Assembly: GCA_963834365.1 (NCBI GenBank)
Contig: CAWIBS010000036.1
Location: 1 to 64,000 of the forward strand
Direction: 5' to 3'
Length of the DNA stretch: 64,000 bases
Origin: CAWJAP01 sp963834365
Lineage (GTDB): Bacteria; Acidobacteriota; Vicinamibacteria; Vicinamibacterales; Vicinamibacteraceae
In this document: one piece after another, positions 8,653 through 18,430 of the stretch
Numbering within the stretch: the first letter of the stretch is position 1
Layout of the letters: every line of letters starts with the position of its first letter
Notes under the pieces: model-generated
Told to the model about the DNA's origin: nothing
Seen by the model: only the letters and a program-made list of their open reading frames with translations
Databases searched by the model: none
Position numbers and translations under genes: made by a program

Positions 8653-11600
8653 TTGACGTTGGTGGGCCTCGTCGTTTGTGGATCGTTGATCGCGCTGTCG
8701 GCACAGCCGCCGGTACCCGAGGCACCCTCGCTCGAGCTGACGGTTGCGCCGCCAGCTCAGCCCGACCGCATCGCCGTTGCAATCGAGCTCAATCAGCCGT
8801 CCGCGGCCCGGATCTACGCCGACGTCATCGAGCGGGCGGGGAACCGGGACGCCGCGACGCTCGCGGCCGCGGCAGCCGCCGGCCGCACCCAGCTGCAGTT
8901 CGTCCAGGCCGAGCAGGCCCAGGTCGCAGCCGCGCTTCAGGCATTCGACCCCAACGAGCTCTTTCGGGTCGGCCGCGCCATGAATGCCATCACGGCGATG
9001 GTCCGTCCGGGCGACGTCGCGGCGCTGGCCCGGGTGGCCGGCGTCAAAGCGGTCCACCGCCTCGAGCCGGAGTACCCCACCAACGGCACGAGCGTGCCGT
9101 TCATCGGCGCGCCGGCCGTGTGGGACGGCGCCGGCCTGGGCATCACCGGCACGGGCATCGACATCGGGATCATCGATACCGGTGTGGACTACCAGCACGC
9201 CACGTTCGGTGGCACCGGGGCGCTCGCCGACTATTCGGCCAACGACCGGACGGTTGCGCCGGACGCGTATTTCCCGACGCGAAGGTCGTCGGCGGCTTCG
9301 ACTTCGCCGGCGATGCGTATAACGGCGGCAACGCGCCGCAGCCGGACGCCGATCCGATGGACTGCAACGGCCACGGCACGCACGTCGCCGGCACGGCTGC
9401 GGGGTTCGGCGTCAACGCCGACGGGACGACGTTCGCGGGCCCGTTCGGCACCAGCGTGCCCTTCGCCAGCCTGCGCATCGGCCCGGGCACCGCGCCAGGC
9501 GCACGCGTGTACGCGCTTCGGGTGTTCGGCTGTCAGGCGGAACCAATCTCACTGTCCAGGCGATCGACTGGGCCATGGATCCGAACGACGACGGCGATCT
9601 GTCCGACCACCTGGACGTGATCAACATGTCGCTCGGGTCGTCGTTCGGCACGCTGACCTCGACTTCCGCCATCGCTTCCGACAACGCCGCGGCAGCCGGG
9701 GTCATCGTCATCACGTCGGCAGGCAACGCCGGGGACACTTACTTCGTCGGCAGCAGCCCCGCATCGGGTAACCGCACCATCTCCGTCGCCGCTTCGATCG
9801 ACGCCGGACAGCCGGGTGAAGGACTCCACGTCAACTCGCCCGCTGCTATCGCCGGCGATTTCACTGCGGCTGGAGCGGCGTTCGGTCTGCCCGCGCCGGC
9901 AGGCGGCCTCCAGGGCAACGTGGTCGCCGCGTTGGATGCGGCGGATGCCGCCGGACCGCTGACCACCGACGCTTGCTCGCCGCTGACCAAGCGGCGGCGG
10001 TTGCCGGCAACATCGCCTTCATTGATCGCGGGACGTGCGGTTTCACAATCAAGGTCAAGAACGCGCAGGACGCCGGCGCGGTGGCCGCGATCGTCGCGAG
10101 CACGGCCACCGGTGCGTTCGGCACGATGGGCGGTACGGACCCGACCATCACCATTCCGTCGGTTATCGTGCCCTTCGCCGAAGGCAACCTGCTCCGAGAC
10201 AACCTCACGGGCCTGAACGTCACGCTCTTCTCCGGCGCCGACACGATGGCCAGCTTTTCGTCTCGAGGCCCGCGCCTGTCGGCGTCGCCGATCCAGCTCA
10301 AGCCGGACGTGGCTGCCCCGGGCTTCGCCATCACCTCGGCGCAGACGGGCATGACGTGCACGGCCGGGAATTGCATCGTTCCGAATGCCAGCGGTTTTCT
10401 CGCCGGCAGCCAGCCCCTGGTGTTGAACGGCACGTCGATGGCGGCGCCGCATGTCGCCGGCATCATGGCGCTCCTCCGTCAGCGTCACCCGGACTGGACC
10501 GTCGAGGAGTTGAAGGCGCTCGTGATGAACACGTCGCTGCACGACGTCACGTCGTTTCCCGGCGGCAACGGCGACAGGTTCGGGCCGGGACGGCTCGGCG
10601 CTGGACGCGTCGACACGAATCTCGCCGCCCGTTCCGACGTCGTCGCATTCAACACCGACGATGATGGGCTCGTCAGTCTCGCCTTCGACGGTCGCGTCTT
10701 CGGCAACGTCACCCGCACGCGCAAGGTCCGGGTCGTCAACCATGGCACGACGCCGCAGCACTACGATCTCGCGATCGACACGGTGGTCGATGCGCCCGGT
10801 GTCAGCTATTTGGTGGGCCTCAACAGCGTGACCGTCCCTGCCGGGTCGTCGGTGGAGGTCGACGTGACCATGACCGCAGACGCGTCGCAGATGGACCACG
10901 CACGCGACGCGACGGTCGCCACCACGCAGGCCGCTCCGGTGCCGCTTGCCGGCGTGCTCGGCGCCCTCTCGCGACACTGGCTGACCGAAGAGGCCGGCTA
11001 TCTCACCTTCAACCAGAGTGGCGCGACACAGCTCCGCGTCCCGATTCATGCCGTGGCGATGCCGCACTCGAACATGAGCGCGGGCCCGACCATCACCACT
11101 GGCGGCGCTACGACGGGCTCGACCACGATCCCGCTGTCCGGTACGGAGCTCTGCACCGGCACCCTGACCGCTGGTCCGACCTGCGAAGGCACGTTCCCGA
11201 CCGATATCGCCTCGCTGGTTTCGCCGTTCGAGCTCCAGGTCGTGAGCCCGGCCGATCCGGTCAGTGCGCCGCCCTTCGCAGACATCCAGTACGTGGGCGT
11301 GGCTCACATCGCGGCGACCAATCAATACCTGTTCGGTGTCTCGACCTGGGCACCGTGGGGCAGCCCGTCGCAGGTCGCCTTCAACATCTACATCGATTCC
11401 AACAACGACGGCACGTGGGACTCGATCCTCTTCAACTCGAATCCGGGAACGATGGCGGCCAATCTGTTCGGCTCGACGCCGGCGTCACCGCAGGACACGT
11501 TCATCGCCGGGCGGCTCTCCATCCCGGCCAGCACCGTCAGCATCAGCAGCGCCAACAACCTGGTCAATCTATTGCCCGCTGCTGCTATCGAGTCACGAGT

Positions 11601-14600
11601 CTTCGACAACCAGGTGCTGGTCCTCGCGGCGCCCGCCCCGCAACTCAATATTACTGGCGCGTTCCGCTACAAGGTGATGACCTGCCCGGGGAGCGCGCCG
11701 CTCTGTCAGCAGCTGAACGGCTTCCACTTCGACGAGGCGGCGGGGCCGTACTCGTGGAACGCGTCGGCACAGGGTCTCGACTTCAACGGTGCGCGTCTGC
11801 TGCAGGACCTGAACGGCGGGTCGATTCCCCTGACCTGGAACTTGGCCAACATGACCGCCAACGGGTCGCTCGGCGCGCTCCTGCTGCACCACCACAACCA
11901 GCCGGGCAGCCGTGCCGAGGTCGTGCTGCTGGAAGGAGCGGCCCAGACGGACCTCGGGATCACGTTCTCGGCCTCGCCCACGGCCCCGGCCGTCGGCCAG
12001 ACGACGACCCTGACGGCTACGGTAACGAACCACGGCTCGACCGCAGCCACCGGCATTCAGGTGCTCCTCGATCTGCCGCCGGCGCTGACCTTCGTCTCGG
12101 CCGGAGGGGGCGGCACGTTCCACGACGGCGACGGAACGTGGTCGATTCCGTCGGTCCCGGCGGCGGGGTCCGTGTCGCTCAAGGCCATCTACACCGCCGA
12201 GGCCGCGGGTTCGCTCGCCGCGAGCGCGACGATTACGGCGTCGACGCCGCTCGATCCCAACCCAGAGAACAATCACGCCGTGCTCGGGCTGAACCCGCCA
12301 TCGTCGGCCGACGTGCAGGTCACCGCGTCGGCGAGCGGGGCGCCGGTGGCGCCTGGCGGCAGCGCGAGCTACGCGCTGGAAGTGCGAAACAACGGGAACG
12401 AGACCGCCTACAACGTGGTCGTCTCGACGACGTTCGTCGCGGGGGTCGGCACGATCGCAGGTGGCACGCCGAGCCACGGCGTGTTCACTGCGGGGACGGG
12501 CCAATGGCGTATCGCCAGCCTGGGCCGCGGGGCGGCGGCGACAGTCACGCTCGCGGCGACCGCGACGAGCGGACCGCTCCTCACACTGAGCGCCAACGCG
12601 GCATCTCTGGTTACGGATCCGGCGCCGACCAACAACATCGCCACCGCCTCGGTGGCTGTGACGCCGCGTCCGACGACGCTAACGCTGACGCTCGACCCGG
12701 CGACGGTGCACGTCGGCAGCGGCAGCGTGGCGACCGTGACCGTGCTCGATGCAGCGGCTGGCTCCACGCCTCCCGCGGGAACGGTAGGCTTTGTCAGCAC
12801 GGACAACAGCGACGGGCTGTCGGCACTGTCCTGTACCCTCGCGCCGGTGCCGGCGACGACCGACCGTTCGTCGTGTCAGGTCATCGTGACGCCCGGCACG
12901 GTGGGACCACGCACGGTGACCGCCAGCTACGTCGCCAACGGAATCCACGGCACGTCGATCTCTACCGCAACCCTGACTGCCACGCTGCGCCCGACGACGC
13001 TCACCCTGACGCTCGACCCGGCGACGGTGCACGCCGGCAGCGGGAGCGTCGCCACCGTGACCGTGCTCGATGCAGCGGCCGGCGCCAGCCATCCGGTGGG
13101 GACGGTGGGCTTCCTCAGCACGGGCAGCAGCGACACGCTGTCGGCGCCGTCCTGCACGCTCGCGCCGGTGGTGGCGACGACCGACCGCTCGTCGTGTCAG
13201 GTCACCGTGACGCCCGGCGCCGCGGGACCACGCACGGTGACCGCCAGCTACGTCGCCAACGGAATCCACGACACGTCGACCGCTACCGCAACCCTGACTG
13301 CCACGCTGCGCCCGACGACGCTCACCCTGACGCTCGACCCGGCGACGGTGCACGTCGGCAGCGGCAGCATAGCCACCGCGATCGTGATCGATGGAGCGGC
13401 CGGTGCCAGTAATCCGGCTGGGACAGTGGGCTTCCTCAGCACGGGCGGCGGCGACACGCTGTCGGCCCCGTCCTGCACGCTCGCGCCGGTGCCGGCGACG
13501 ACCGACCGCTCGTCGTGTCAGGTCACCGTGACGCCCGGCGCCGCAGGACCACGCACGGTGACCGCCAGCTACGTCGGCAACGGCGTCCACGCCACGTCGA
13601 CCGCCCCCGCGACCCTCACCGCCACGCTGCGCCCGACGACCCTCACCCTGACGCTCGACCCGGCGACCGTGCAGACGGGCATCGGCAGCATAGCCACTGC
13701 GATCGTGATCGATGGATCGGCCAGCGGCAGCAATCCGGCGGGAACGGTGGGCTTCGTCAGCACCGACAGTAGCGACGGGCTGTCGGCCCCGTCCTGCACG
13801 CTCGCGCCGGTGCCGGCGACGACCGATCGCTCGTCGTGTCAGGTCACCGTGACGCCCGGCACCGCGGCCCCACGCACGGTCACCGCCAGCTACGTCGGCA
13901 ACGGCGTCCACGCCGCATCGACCGCCCCCGCGACCCTCACCGCCACGCTGCGTCCGACGACGCTCACCCTGACGCTCGATCCGGCGATCGTGCAGGTGGG
14001 CAGCGGCAGCGTCGCCACCGCGATCGTGATCGATGGAGCGGCCGGCGCCAGCAATCCCGCGGGAACGGTCGGCTTCCTCAGCACGGACGACGGCGACACC
14101 CTTTCGGCGCCGGCCTGCACCCTCGCGCCGGTGCCGGCGACGACCGACCGCTCGTCATGTCAGGTCACCGTGACGCCGGGCACCGGAGCACCCCGCACCG
14201 TCACCGCCAGCTACGCCGGCAACGGCATCCACGCCGCATCGACCGCCTCCGCGACGCTCATCGCCACGTCACGGCAGCTGACCTACGTGCTGTCGGAGGG
14301 GGCGACCGGGCGCGTTCCTCGACACCAGCATCCTGATCGCGAACCCGAACGCGTTGCCGGCGCCAATCGACGTCGCCTTCATCAAGGACGATGGCACGAC
14401 GGTCACACGGAACATGACACTGCTGCCCACGTCGCGCACGACCATCCACGTCCCCGACATCCGCGGTCTCGAGTCTGCCAACTTCTCGACGCAGGTGACG
14501 ACGTCGGGGACGCTGCCGCTGGTGATCGAGCGGACGACGACATGGGATGCAACCGGCTACGGAGCGCATACGGAGAAGGCGAGCTTCGGACCGGCATCGA

Positions 14601-15571
14601 CGTGGTACTTCGCCGAAGGATCGCAAGGCTTTTTCCACACCTACTTCCTGCTGGGCAACCCGCAGCCGGTGGCCAACGCGGCGCACGTCACGTATCTGCT
14701 CGACGATGGGACGACGGTGCAGCGCACCTACCCGATGCTGCCGACGTCGCGGCTCACACTCGATGCCTCGGTAACGCCCGAGCTCGCCAATCGCTCGTTT
14801 GGTGCAACGATCACCTTCGATCAACCCGGGATGGCGGAGCGGGCGATGTACTTCGATACCCCGACGCAGCTTTTCGGTGGCGGCTCGGCGTCGGCCGGCG
14901 TCACCGTTCCGTCGACCACGTGGCACCTGGCGGAGGGCGCGACCGGGACGTTCTTCAACACCTTCCTGCTGATCGCCAACCCCGGCACCATACCGACGAC
15001 GGCGACGGTCACCTACTTGCTCGACAGTGGCGGCACGGTGACGCGCACGCATCCGCTCGCCGCGCACCAGCGTCTGACGCTCAACGTGGCGCTCGAGGAC
15101 CCGCTGCTGGCCAACGGCTCATTCGCGATGGTCGTCGACAGCCTCGAACCGATCATCGTCGAACGGTCGCTCTTCTGGCCGGTCGGGGCGTGGCACGAGT
15201 CACACAGCAGCGCGGCGCTGCCCGCGCCGCAGCTGAACTGGGGCCTGGCCGAGGGCCAGGTGGGCGGGCCGACGCGCGCGCAGACCTACATCCTCGTCGG
15301 GAACGGTGGCAGCAACGCGGCGGATCTCACCGTTACCTTCCTGCGCACCAACGGCACGACCGTGGTCAAGTCGTTCACCGTCGCGCCGAACAGCCGGCTC
15401 AACATCGCGGTGACGGGCGCCGACAGCGCGGTGCCAGAACTCGTCGACGAGGCGTTCGCGACCATCATCCAATCGACGCAGCCGATTGTCGTCGAACGCT
15501 CCGTCTACCTCGACGTCGGCGGCACGACCTGGGCGGCGGGTACGAACGCCACCGCATCGCCGTTGCCGTAG
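8653..15571 (+). CDS. Giant secreted subtilase (S8) with PA, DUF11, Ig-like and C-terminal repeats
   Basis: About 2300 residues once frame breaks near 9275, 9535, 9990 and 14315 are bridged. Order: signal-like LVGLVVCGSLIALSAQ; prodomain; S8 domain with catalytic Asp in GIIDTGVDY (about 9175), His in GHGTHVAGT (about 9372), Asn in TSAGNAGD and Ser in GTSMAAPHVAG (about 10435); a PA domain (GNIAFIDRGTC) inserted between His/Asn and Ser; two DUF11-type domains (about 11940-12660); five tandem 107-residue Ig-like repeats (12667-14271); four C-terminal repeats with the phrase AEGATG and LLIANP. It is exported and probably cell-surface or extracellular. The TTG start is uncertain. At 9275 and 9535 a G appears dropped from a G run. 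Confidence 0.85.
12667..14271 (+). repeat. Five tandem 321-bp coding repeats
   Basis: Units start at 12667, 12988, 13309, 13630 and 13951, each exactly 107 codons, beginning RPTTLTLTLDPA and containing SCTLAPVPATTDRSSCQV with a conserved Cys pair. Units are very alike at the DNA level, implying recent duplication or gene conversion. They look like bacterial Ig-like domains acting as a stalk between protease and C-terminus. Confidence 0.92.
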
Positions 15572-15818
15572 CCGGCCAGCCCGATGCCGCAGTCCGGCCG
15601 GACCGGCATCGGGCAATCCGACGCCCTTTTCCTCCGGAAGCTCGGGCCCACCGGAAGGAGCTATCAGTAATCAGTCGATACGCCCACAGGTGGCGGAACA
15701 CCCGAGGTCATCACACACCAGAACCCCTCGTTCTAGGTCAACGACTCTACGAGGCGTCCGGCCGGCGAAGAGCCGTTCGCTGAGCATGCCGGCAGCTGCT
15801 TGTCGTAAACCTCGGCAG
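15572..15818. other. No supported gene
   Basis: Contains a CGATGCCG / CGGCATCG inverted pair just after the protease stop (15582-15613, about CCCGATGCCGCAGTCCGGCC), a possible terminator without a T-run, then sequence leading into the integrase remnant. Confidence 0.35.
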
Positions 15819-16319
15819 TGGCGGCGCCGCGAGTTTGTCGTCCAGGCGGAGAAGTCAAAGACGCGCACCGAGCGCCTAATCCCGATCTCGTCGCGACTGC
15901 TCGCCGTCCTGAAGATGCGCAAGTTGGGTCCGGACGGCGAGGAGCTGCCGCCGACTGCCTACGTATTCGGCAACGTGTTGGGCGAGCGGCTCGGATCGGT
16001 TCGCGCGCTCTGGGAGCGGGCCAGGGTCGCCGCAAAGCTCGGAGACTTCCACCTCGCCGACCTCCGTCACGAGGCTGCGTCACGCTTCGACGAGGCCGGC
16101 GTGCCGATCAACTTCGTCAGCAAGATCCTCGGGCACACCAATCTCACGACGACCTCCCGGTACCTCAACATCCATCGCCGCGGGCTGCACATGGCGATGG
16201 AGAAGTTCGAGGAGCACCGCCGGCTTGCAAACGGCTTGCAAACACCGGAACCACCAAAGGCGAATCCGCCGATGACACGACGCCGGGCCCAGAGCGATAA
16301 CCGTGTGGTGTTTCAGTAG
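15819..16319 (+). pseudogene. Tyrosine integrase, C-terminal fragment
   Basis: About 165 residues of a phage-type integrase catalytic domain: KSKTRTERLIPISS, then the box HLADLRHEAASRFDEAG (catalytic Arg), ILGHTNLTTTSRYLN (His and nucleophile Tyr), and a tail ending VVFQ. The N-terminal DNA-binding half and the first catalytic Arg region are missing; the sequence upstream in this frame is unrelated. The fragment stops 8 bp from the tRNA-Leu gene, the usual place for an integrase of a tRNA-targeting element, so it probably marks the edge of a decayed genomic island. Confidence 0.75.
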
Positions 16320-16327
16320 TTAGAGGT

Positions 16328-16413
16328 TGGTGCGGAAGAGAGGACTTGAACCTCCACCCGGTTGCCCGGACTAGCTCCTGAGGCTAGCGCGTCTGCCATT
16401 CCGCCACTTCCGC
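16328..16413 (-). tRNA. tRNA-Leu (CAG)
   Basis: Reading the minus strand from 16413: acceptor GCGGAAG pairs with CTTCCGC at the 3' end; the D arm is followed by anticodon stem CTAGC/GCTAG around loop CTCAGGA (anticodon CAG); a long variable arm typical of Leu (CCGGGCAACCGG); T arm GGTTCAAGTCC; discriminator A and an encoded CCA (16328-16330). It decodes CUG. Confidence 0.97.
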
Positions 16414-16439
16414 GTGGGGGCCGACCGAACAAAAATTCT

Positions 16440-16575
16440 AACACGGTCCCGCCAACGCCCCGAGCCGCCCAGTCGCCGAGTCGCCGGGTCGCCCAGCCCC
16501 CGAGTCGCCCAGTCCCCCAGTCGCCGAGTCGCCCAGCCCCCGTCGCCCAGCCCCCCAGTCCCCCAGTCGCCCACC
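16440..16575. repeat. Low-complexity CCCAGTCGCC repeats
   Basis: A run of degenerate 8-10 bp units of the type CCCAGTCGCCGAGTCGCC fills the space between tRNA-Leu and sppA. It is C-rich on the plus strand with few A/T positions, and ends four bases before the -10 box of sppA. Confidence 0.8.
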
Positions 16576-16578
16576 TTG

Positions 16579-16584
16579 TATACT
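16579..16584 (+). promoter_or_regulatory. -10 box of sppA, possibly leaderless
   Basis: TATACT lies only 6 bases before the ATG at 16591, so transcription would begin at or next to the start codon. No Shine-Dalgarno sequence and no clear -35 box are seen. Confidence 0.5.
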
Positions 16585-16590
16585 CGCTGC

Positions 16591-18330
16591 ATGGCCGCGC
16601 GACGTGGAGTCTGGCTCGTGCTTTCCCTCATCGCCGTTGCCATCGTCGTGTCGATGGTCGGCGTCATCGTCAGCTCGTTCGTCATGCGGCGCGGGCCCGG
16701 CGTCCCGTCGGAGACGGCGCTGGTCCTGAAGGGGACGACCGAGCTCGCCGAAATCGAAGGCGCTGGTCTCCTCGACCAGTTCATCGAAGGCCCGCCCACG
16801 GTCAGGGCCGTCGTCGATGCGCTGCGTGCGGCGAAGACCGATCGCCGCGTGCGCGCGCTGATCGTCCGACCCAACGGCAGCTCGCCGTTCTGGGCCAAGA
16901 CCCAGGAAGTCCGCGACGCCATTCTCGACTTCAAGACGTCGGGCAAGAAGACCATCGCCTTCCTCGAGTTCGGCGGGGACCAGGACTACTACCTCGCGAC
17001 GGCCTGCGATCGCATCGTGCTGCTGCCCACCAGCGGGCTCGACCTCAAGGGCCTCGCCACCTACGAGGTCTTCCTTCGCGGCAGCTTCGACAAGATCGGC
17101 GCCGTGCCCGATCTGCTCCACATCGGCGACTACAAGACCGCGATCAACACCTTCACCGAGAAGACCTTCACGCCGGCGCACCGCGAGATGACCGAGTCGC
17201 TGAACGCCGACACGCTCGATCAGATCGTCCAGGGGATCGCCGCGGCCCGGAAGAAGACGCCCGACGAGATCCGATCGCTCCTCGATCAGGGTCCGTTCCT
17301 GCCCGAGGATGCACTTCGGACGGGGCTGGTCGACGAACTGGGCTACCGCGACGAGGTGGTCGAGAACGCCGGGCTCGACGAAGTGGAGCCGACCGACGTG
17401 GACGACTACATCCGCTCGCGGCCGACGGGCCTCTCGTTTCGTCGCGCCCCGCGCGTCGCGCTGATCTACGCGGTCGGCACGATCGCGTCGGGCAGCAGCA
17501 AAGGCGGCGAAGGCAGCTACGCCGGGTCGGACACGCTCGTGGAGTACATCGAAGAAGCGGCCGACGATGAGGGGATCAAGGCGATCGTGCTGCGGATCGA
17601 CAGTCCCGGCGGCTCGTCGGTGGCCTCGGACGTCATCTGGCGCGCGTTGACGCTGGCGCGCGAGCGCAAGCCGCTCATCGCTTCGATGTCCGACCTTGCG
17701 GCGTCTGGCGGCTACTACATTGCGATGCCGGCGCACACCATCGTCGCGCAGCCGGGCACGTTGACGGGGTCGATCGGCATCTTCAGCGGCAAGTTCGTCC
17801 TGGGCGGGACCATGGCGAAGCTCGGAGCCAACGTCGAGAGCGTCAGTGTCGGGAAATTCGCGGAGATGGACTCTCCAATCCGGCCGTATTCGGCGGAGGA
17901 GCGGGCCAAGGTCGAAGAGCACATGCAGGCCTTCTACGACCAGTTCGTCGAGAAGGCGGCGCAGGCCCGCAAGGTGTCGCCGGAGAAGCTCGATGCGGTC
18001 GCGCAGGGACGCGTCTGGACCGGGCGGCAGGCTGTGAAAGTGGGACTCGTGGACGAGCTCGGCGGGCTGCCGCGCGCGCTGGCGCTCGCGAAGGAGCGCG
18101 CGAAGATCCCCGCCCGTCAGGACGTGGACGTCGTCGTCTACCCGCCGAAGCCGTCGTTCTTCGAGGCGCTGAGCGATCCGTTCGGACAGGCCGAGCAGTC
18201 CCGCGCCTCGCTGCTCCTCGGCACGCTGCCCGCGGCCGAGCGGCGCATCCTGCGAGAGCTCGCGGCGCCGCTGCAGCTGCTGCGCCGTGGCGACCCGCTG
18301 GCGCTCATGCCGTACGTCTTTCTCCGATAG
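16591..18330 (+). CDS. sppA: Signal peptide peptidase SppA, 67K type
   Basis: A 579-residue membrane-anchored serine protease that degrades cleaved signal peptides. An N-terminal membrane segment (WLVLSLIAVAIVVSMVGVIV) is followed by two tandem S49 domains. The catalytic Lys is in GDYKTA (K182) of the first domain and the nucleophile Ser in LAASGGYYIA (S372) of the second, the arrangement of the E. coli enzyme. DSPGGS before the Ser domain is also conserved. Length is near that of E. coli SppA (618). The frame could extend upstream to 16414, but that part is a translation of the intergenic repeat; the ATG at 16591 sits directly after TATACT. Confidence 0.95.
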   Translation: MAARRGVWLVLSLIAVAIVVSMVGVIVSSFVMRRGPGVPSETALVLKGTTELAEIEGAGLLDQFIEGPPTVRAVVDALRAAKTDRRVRALIVRPNGSSPFWAKTQEVRDAILDFKTSGKKTIAFLEFGGDQDYYLATACDRIVLLPTSGLDLKGLATYEVFLRGSFDKIGAVPDLLHIGDYKTAINTFTEKTFTPAHREMTESLNADTLDQIVQGIAAARKKTPDEIRSLLDQGPFLPEDALRTGLVDELGYRDEVVENAGLDEVEPTDVDDYIRSRPTGLSFRRAPRVALIYAVGTIASGSSKGGEGSYAGSDTLVEYIEEAADDEGIKAIVLRIDSPGGSSVASDVIWRALTLARERKPLIASMSDLAASGGYYIAMPAHTIVAQPGTLTGSIGIFSGKFVLGGTMAKLGANVESVSVGKFAEMDSPIRPYSAEERAKVEEHMQAFYDQFVEKAAQARKVSPEKLDAVAQGRVWTGRQAVKVGLVDELGGLPRALALAKERAKIPARQDVDVVVYPPKPSFFEALSDPFGQAEQSRASLLLGTLPAAERRILRELAAPLQLLRRGDPLALMPYVFLR

Positions 18331-18339
18331 CCGGCGCAG

Positions 18340-18425
18340 CTGAAGACCAGCGACCAGCTGACCAACGACCAGCGCTGCGACCAACTCGCAGAGGGCTGGT
18401 AGCTGGTAGCTGGTACCTGCGTAGC
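18340..18425. repeat. Short-period intergenic repeats
   Basis: ACCAGCGACCAGCTGACCAACGACC-type units followed by GGTAGCTGGTAGCTGGTA units, between the convergent sppA and ppiD genes. Unit length is about 7-9 bp and degenerate. Confidence 0.8.
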
Positions 18426-18430
18426 TGCGC

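Noticed and set aside
9739..11325. Long minus-strand open frame (528 codons) antisense to the subtilase
   Set aside because: It mirrors the codon pattern of the plus-strand gene in GC-rich DNA, is rich in Arg/Ala/Gly without motifs and has no ribosome site.
16438..18384. 648-codon minus-strand open frame opposite sppA
   Set aside because: Shadow of a well-supported SppA with catalytic residues on the other strand; its ends are translations of intergenic repeats.
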